Source of the DNA: Ruminococcus sp.
GTDB taxonomy: Bacteria; Bacillota; Clostridia; Oscillospirales; Ruminococcaceae
DNA: 37,475 bases
Direction: 5' to 3'
Assembly: GCA_017517145.1 (NCBI GenBank)
Contig: JAFXAJ010000024.1
Coordinates: forward strand, 1-37,475
This document shows, in pieces, positions 33,526-37,475 of this stretch. Below the pieces are notes generated by a model. That model was not told the origin of the DNA. It saw only the letters and a program-made list of their open reading frames with translations, and ran no database searches. Position 1 is the first letter of the stretch; each line of letters begins with the position of its first letter. The translations under genes were made by a program, and so were the position numbers.

Positions 33526-33552
33526 AGGGCGGACGACAAGTCCGCCTTTTTT
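33526..33552 (+). terminator. GH26 gene terminator
   Basis: GGCGGAC (33528-33534) with GTCCGCC (33540-33546), then six Ts, begins 6 bases after the stop. Confidence 0.92.
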
Positions 33553-33569
33553 ATCTGGTTCAATAAGTA

Positions 33570-33603
33570 AAAACCGCCCACATTGTTACGTGGACGGTTT
33601 TTT
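33570..33603. terminator. Second hairpin terminator, usable in both directions
   Basis: AAACCGCCCAC and GTGGACGGTTT pair with one internal mismatch. Six Ts follow on the + strand, and on the - strand a GGTTTTTA run follows, so it may terminate transcription from the CAP-dockerin gene too. Confidence 0.85.
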
Positions 33604-33604
33604 A

Positions 33605-33746
33605 GAAAAGAGGTAAATTATGAAAAAGTAAAAATCTTAGTAGGTTTCAGGCGGATGAGAAGATGTGCTTCTCATCCGTCCGATGTTTCCTTGAGTATGG
33701 AAACTTTAATTATGATAGGAGGAACGAATTATGTCTTGATTTTTAA
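33605..33746 (+). ncRNA. Orphan structured leader or small RNA candidate
   Basis: The interval has no protein-length frame but carries two good translation starts with almost no coding: one GAGGT before ATG AAA AAG TAA at 33620-33631, and AGGAGGAA before ATG TCT TGA at 33731-33739. Between them lie a strong 13-bp hairpin (33650-33680, GGATGAGAAG arms) and a smaller one, GTTTCC/GGAAAC (33685-33690 and 33699-33704). A copy of GTTTC near 33644-33649 could compete for the latter. No promoter is obvious directly upstream. It may be a remnant 5' leader of a lost gene or a structured RNA. Confidence 0.4.
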
Positions 33747-34556
33747 TCAGAATACGTAAGGAAGCGTTTCGTATTCGCCGAGTATGTAGCGCACAAGCAC
33801 CTTGGCATCGGATTCGGTGATAAGACCATCTCTGAAACAATCGGCAACCTTGAGCTGTTCTTCGTTGAAGTAAACGGGGATATTCTGGCTTCTCTTGTAG
33901 ATATAATCGGAGAGAGACAGATAATCGTATGTATCAACAGTGGAATCGCCTGTAATATCGCCTTCGCCGTCGGGAACTATGTCGTGTTCTCTGGGAATAT
34001 ACTCATTAGCATAATGGTCTTTTGTGGAAACTAAAACAAGTACCCAGTAATATTTGTAATCGCTGTTCTGTTCGTAAGCTACGCCTATACCCATGTGAGT
34101 GAGATTGGGGTGAAGCATTGCTTCTCTGTGACCCTCCTTGGACTGCTTCCAGCCTTCCATAGCGGCTTCGGGAGTTGATGCAGCTGCTGCACAGTTCTCA
34201 AAAATAGTATTCCACGCAACCATGTTGCGGTCAACTGCTGTTGAAAACTTAGAACCGTCAGGTCTTAAATGGTTTCTTGCCATTTCCAGATCTTTGAAAG
34301 TTTCGATACATTCTCTTGAACGAACTCTTGCAACGTCGTGGAGATAAGGCAGAACGTAAACAGGAGGCAGGCCGTTTTCAAGTCTGAAAGTATTAACGAG
34401 GAATCCGACCTGAGCTGCCATTTCATTAAGCTTGCTGTCGGGAATATTTTCAGCACTTGTCTTGCTGCCGGGGAAAGATACCAGAGTAACAATCAGTATC
34501 GCTGCGGTGAGTAAACCAATGACCTTTGATAAAGAATTTTTAATGCGACTTAACAT
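33747..34556 (-). CDS. Secreted CAP/SCP-domain protein with C-terminal dockerin
   Basis: A 269-residue secreted protein. The N-terminal basic stretch and hydrophobic core (about 11-35) form a signal peptide or anchor. A CAP domain (about 45-180) has MARNHLRPDGSKF (His96), ENCAAA and EGHREAMLHPNLTHMGIGVAY, typical of bacterial SCP-like proteins. The end (about 199-262) is a dockerin-like pair: GDITGDSTVDTYDYLSLSDY and ADCFRDGLITESDAKVLVRYIL. The second repeat lacks one usual Asp/Asn ligand, so calcium binding may be weak. The start at 34556 has GGAGGTG upstream. It faces the GH26-dockerin gene and may dock to the same scaffold. Confidence 0.9.
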   Translation of the reverse strand: MLSRIKNSLSKVIGLLTAAILIVTLVSFPGSKTSAENIPDSKLNEMAAQVGFLVNTFRLENGLPPVYVLPYLHDVARVRSRECIETFKDLEMARNHLRPDGSKFSTAVDRNMVAWNTIFENCAAAASTPEAAMEGWKQSKEGHREAMLHPNLTHMGIGVAYEQNSDYKYYWVLVLVSTKDHYANEYIPREHDIVPDGEGDITGDSTVDTYDYLSLSDYIYKRSQNIPVYFNEEQLKVADCFRDGLITESDAKVLVRYILGEYETLPYVF

Positions 34557-34979
34557 AAAAGACACCTCCGAATTAGTATTGTTAATATACATACTGTTTA
34601 ACTTTTAGGAACTTCGTGTTCCTTAATCTATCTTTATTCTACCACATATTTGCGGAAAAATAAAGGGGTTTTGGCTGCTTTCGTCACTTTGCACAACTGT
34701 TTTCTGCATTTTGCACAAGAAAAATATATACAAAATGTAATATACAGAATGGAATAGCACAGTCGTAATTGTGTTGCTTATTTACAAAAATATATTGAAT
34801 TTTTATATACCTGTAACAACGAGTGTTAACAATCCGGCTATTGACTTTTTTGCAAAAATATGGTATAATTAATTGTATATAGGCACTAATATGGCGCTTT
34901 TGCGCTTTAAACCAGACACGCAGCTGCGGCTGCATAATTTTTTGATTCAGGTACCCTACAGATGAAAGGAGTAGGCTTT
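34557..34979. promoter_or_regulatory. Divergent control region, CAP-dockerin and XRE-cupin-ligase genes
   Basis: This 423-bp gap holds no gene. On the - strand, a leader hairpin AGGAAC/GTTCCT (34607-34612, 34618-34623) and a TAGAAT-like -10 near 34634-34641 serve the CAP gene; its -35 is weak. TTTGCACAA occurs twice in direct orientation at 34688-34696 and 34710-34718, 22 bases apart. On the + strand the fusion gene's promoter lies at 34841-34869. Its leader contains GCGC-TTTT-GCGC (34894-34905) and GCAGC/GCTGC (34920-34924, 34929-34933), the latter followed by a T-run that could act as a weak attenuator. Confidence 0.55.
34841..34869 (+). promoter_or_regulatory. Promoter of the XRE-cupin-ligase gene
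   Basis: TTGACT (34841-34846) and TATAAT (34864-34869) with a 17-base spacer and an extended TGG before the -10. The leader to the start codon is about 105 bases. Confidence 0.8.
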
Positions 34980-37313
34980 ATGAATGATATGAATCCCGAG
35001 TTTAAGATAAGAGAGGTAGCCGAGCGAATCAGACTGACTCGTGAGTCGGTGGGCTTTACTCCCGAAGAAATGGCTGAAAAATGCGGCGTTTCTGAATATG
35101 AATACCTCGCATACGAAGGCGGCGCAAAGGATTTCAGTTTCACATTTATCTATAAATTTGCAAATGCCTGCGGTGTGGAAATCACTGAGCTTATGGAGGG
35201 TGAATCTCCTCGTATAAACAGCTTTGACATTACAAGAGCAGGTCAGGGACATCCCATTGCAAGAAGAACAGGCCTTAGTTATATGAGACTTGCCCCTAAC
35301 TTCAAGAACAAAATCGGTGAACCTTTCCTTGTGACTATTCCTTATGTTGATGAGAAGTACAGAGTTCCTCATCCTCATACTCATGAGGGACAGGAAATGG
35401 ATATTGTTATCAGCGGTCAGCTTAAAGTTCAGGTTGGTGACAATATCGAGATACTCAACGAGGGTGACTCTATTTATTATGACAGCTCTGAGCCTCATGA
35501 CGAGTGGGCAGTAGGCGGTCAGGAATGTAAATTCTATGCTGTTGTATTCGGTGCAAATGCTCCCCAGAGAGCTATTCAGCACCTTGAACCTGTAATTCTC
35601 CCCGGTGTTACAAACTTTGACCTTGCAAAGGTAGAAAATCCTGTTGCTGATAAGTTTGTAGAGGTTGAAACAGGCGAGAACGGCGAGATGAAGAATATCA
35701 CTTTCAAGAATACGGAAAATTTCAATTTTGCCTTTGATATTGTAGATGCCCTTGCAGAGAAGAATCCCGACAAGGAAGCTCTTATCTATGTTGCAGAGGA
35801 TTTAAGCGATAAGCGGTTCACATTCGCAGATATTAAGAAATACTCCAATATGACGGCAAACTATTTCCGTTCTATGGGTATAAAGAAGGGCGACAAGGTT
35901 ATGCTTGTCCTCAAAAGACATTATCAGTTCTGGTTCTCGATTCTTGCTCTCCACAAGATAGGTGCTGTAGTAATTCCCGCTACGCATCAGCTGGTAAAGC
36001 ATGACTTTGAGTACCGTTTTGAGGCTGCAAGTGTAAAGGCTATCGTATGTACAGCTGATGACGGAGTAACAGAGCAGGTTGACCTTGCTGAGGAGGAAAT
36101 CGGCATCAAGCTCATTAAGATGATTGTAAACGGCGAGCGTGACGGCTGGTTCAATTTCAATGATGGTATCAAGGGTTGCAGTGATGTTTTTGAGCGTCCT
36201 ACAGATCCCAGAGAGCTTTCCTGCGGCAAAGAGCCAAGCCTTATGTATTTCACATCAGGTACAACGGGAAATCCAAAAATTGCCACACATTGCCATTTGT
36301 ACGGTCTCGGTCACTTTGTTACAGCACGTTACTGGCATAATGTTGATCCTAATGGCATACATTTCACAATCTCAGATACAGGCTGGGGAAAAGCTATGTG
36401 GGGCAAGCTCTACGGACAGTGGCTCAGCGAAACTTGTATCTTTGTGTATGACTTTGACCGTTTTGATGCGGCAAAGATACTTCCCATGTTCAAAAAGTAT
36501 AATATAACAACGTTCTGCGCACCTCCTACAATGTTCCGTTTCTTTATCAAGGAAGATTTAGGGAAATACGACCTTAGCAGCATAAAATATGCTACAGTTG
36601 CAGGTGAAGCGCTCAATCCTGAAGTATATAATCAGTTCCTGAAACATACAGGCGTAAAGCTTATGGAGGGATTCGGACAGACAGAAACTACCCTTGTTAT
36701 CGGAAATTTTGTAGGCATGACAGCACGCCCCGGTTCAATGGGTAAACCTAATGTGCAGTATGATGTTGATATAGTTGACGAGGACGGTAATTCTGTAAAA
36801 CCCGGTGAAACAGGAGAAATTGTTGTTCGTGTTGATAAAAATGTGCCTCCCGGACTTTTTACAGGATATTATAATGCTGAAGAAAAGACAAAGGAAGTAT
36901 GGTACAATGGTCTTTATCACACAGGCGATACAGCTTGGAAAGATGAGGACGGATATTTCTGGTATGTCGGACGAGTTGACGATGTTATCAAATCATCCGG
37001 CTATCGTATAGGACCTTTTGAAATTGAAAGCGTTATCATGGAGCTTCCCTACGTACTTGAATGTGGTGTAAGTGCTGCACCTGACCCAGTAAGAGGGCAG
37101 GTTGTAAAGGCATCTATTGTTCTTACAAAGGGTACAGTAGGCACAGACGAGCTGAAAAAGGAAATCCAGACTTATGTCAAGGAGCATACAGCGCCTTATA
37201 AGTATCCTCGAATTGTTGAGTTTATGGACGAACTTCCAAAGACTATCAGCGGAAAAATCAGACGTGTTGTTCTCAGAGGTGACAATAACAAATCACTCGT
37301 AATGCGTAATTAA
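34980..37313 (+). CDS. XRE-HTH, cupin and acyl-CoA synthetase fusion
   Basis: One 777-residue polypeptide. Residues about 9-72 form an XRE-type helix-turn-helix (IRLTRESVGFTPEEMAEKCGV, then the FIYKFANACGVEITEL helix). About 110-190 is a cupin_2 barrel with HPHTHEGQEMD (131-141, likely metal ligands His133, His135, Glu139) and His173. From about 245 on, an AMP-forming acyl-CoA synthetase follows, with P-loop YFTSGTTGNPK (423-433), GFGQTET (564-570), YHTGD (646-650) and the catalytic Lys759 in SGKIRR. All motifs look intact, so both halves may work. The ligase most resembles acetyl/medium-chain acyl-CoA synthetases; the acid is unknown. The start at 34980 has AAAGGAG 8 bases upstream. Confidence 0.92.
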   Translation: MNDMNPEFKIREVAERIRLTRESVGFTPEEMAEKCGVSEYEYLAYEGGAKDFSFTFIYKFANACGVEITELMEGESPRINSFDITRAGQGHPIARRTGLSYMRLAPNFKNKIGEPFLVTIPYVDEKYRVPHPHTHEGQEMDIVISGQLKVQVGDNIEILNEGDSIYYDSSEPHDEWAVGGQECKFYAVVFGANAPQRAIQHLEPVILPGVTNFDLAKVENPVADKFVEVETGENGEMKNITFKNTENFNFAFDIVDALAEKNPDKEALIYVAEDLSDKRFTFADIKKYSNMTANYFRSMGIKKGDKVMLVLKRHYQFWFSILALHKIGAVVIPATHQLVKHDFEYRFEAASVKAIVCTADDGVTEQVDLAEEEIGIKLIKMIVNGERDGWFNFNDGIKGCSDVFERPTDPRELSCGKEPSLMYFTSGTTGNPKIATHCHLYGLGHFVTARYWHNVDPNGIHFTISDTGWGKAMWGKLYGQWLSETCIFVYDFDRFDAAKILPMFKKYNITTFCAPPTMFRFFIKEDLGKYDLSSIKYATVAGEALNPEVYNQFLKHTGVKLMEGFGQTETTLVIGNFVGMTARPGSMGKPNVQYDVDIVDEDGNSVKPGETGEIVVRVDKNVPPGLFTGYYNAEEKTKEVWYNGLYHTGDTAWKDEDGYFWYVGRVDDVIKSSGYRIGPFEIESVIMELPYVLECGVSAAPDPVRGQVVKASIVLTKGTVGTDELKKEIQTYVKEHTAPYKYPRIVEFMDELPKTISGKIRRVVLRGDNNKSLVMRN

Positions 37314-37330
37314 GCACAGCTTCGCTGTGC
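37314..37330 (+). other. Short hairpin after the fusion gene
   Basis: GCACAGC-TTC-GCTGTGC, a 7-bp stem with a 3-base loop starting right after the stop codon. No T-run follows, so it is not a terminator by itself. Confidence 0.6.
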
Positions 37331-37384
37331 AGCGATTAGCCTTTAGCTATTAGCTTATATTGGCGCTGTAAAAAAAGTGAAACC

Positions 37385-37429
37385 AAAAGTCCGAGTGGGC
37401 CATGGAAACGGTCCACTCGGACTTTTTTT
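37385..37429 (+). terminator. Terminator of the fusion gene
   Basis: A 14-bp perfect stem, AAAAGTCCGAGTGG (37385-37398) with CCACTCGGACTTTT (37413-37426), followed by Ts. The remaining bases to the window end hold no feature except an inverted GTGCAAA near 37448-37454. Confidence 0.93.
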
Positions 37430-37475
37430 AAATATAAAAATTGAAAAAGTGCAAAACTGTTGAAAACAGGGTATA

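Overview
The window reads as a chromosomal segment of a low-to-moderate GC Gram-positive gut anaerobe, most likely Ruminococcus or a close relative in the Oscillospiraceae. The grounds are a Firmicutes-type rimP-nusA-ylxR-ylxQ-infB-rbfA-nrnA-truB-ribF operon, a mazG-HU-rqcP cluster near a SpoVB/YabM-type flippase, and two secreted proteins ending in dockerin modules, one of them a GH26 mannanase-type enzyme. Promoters are mostly TTGACA/TATAAT-like and ribosome binding sites are strong (AAGGAG). I see no tRNA, rRNA, CRISPR array, transposase or prophage gene.

Layout. 1-2521 (+): a small membrane-anchored protein, uracil-DNA glycosylase, metF and a stand-alone MetH activation domain, closed by a terminator. 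2725-4125 (+): an orphan solute-binding lipoprotein. 4211-5173 (+): an SDR epimerase. 5270-9576 (-): aminotransferase, unknown protein, trpS, mazG, HU, rqcP. 9764-11368 (+): flippase. 11375-11661: a gene-free array of nested hairpins bounded by two identical 24-bp copies of a palindromic hairpin. 11677-12264 (-): lipoprotein. 12468-17342 (+): 2[4Fe-4S] ferredoxin, a second orphan solute-binding lipoprotein paired with a large polytopic membrane protein, and a Thr-rich Ig-like surface protein. 17568-25814 (+): the translation/transcription operon. 25868-31206 (+): a GldA/GldF/GldG-like ABC system with a DUF4340-type protein and a small unknown protein. 31463-33520 (+): GH26-dockerin enzyme. 33747-34556 (-): CAP-dockerin protein. 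34980-37313 (+): a single polypeptide with an XRE helix-turn-helix, a cupin and a complete acyl-CoA synthetase.

Themes. Housekeeping blocks (translation, one-carbon metabolism, nucleotide sanitation) alternate with cell-envelope and extracellular functions. The two solute-binding lipoproteins are paralogues without a permease beside them and share a similar promoter layout. The dockerin proteins point to a cellulosome-like surface complex. The Gld-like module resembles systems with ATPase, permease and extracytoplasmic auxiliary proteins.

The items most worth a second look are the XRE-cupin-ligase fusion, the hairpin array at 11375-11661, the orphan RNA leader with a good ribosome binding site but only a two-codon frame at 33605-33746, and the two-hairpin leader of the rimP-nusA operon. 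All functional calls are from reading the sequence. No database search was run.
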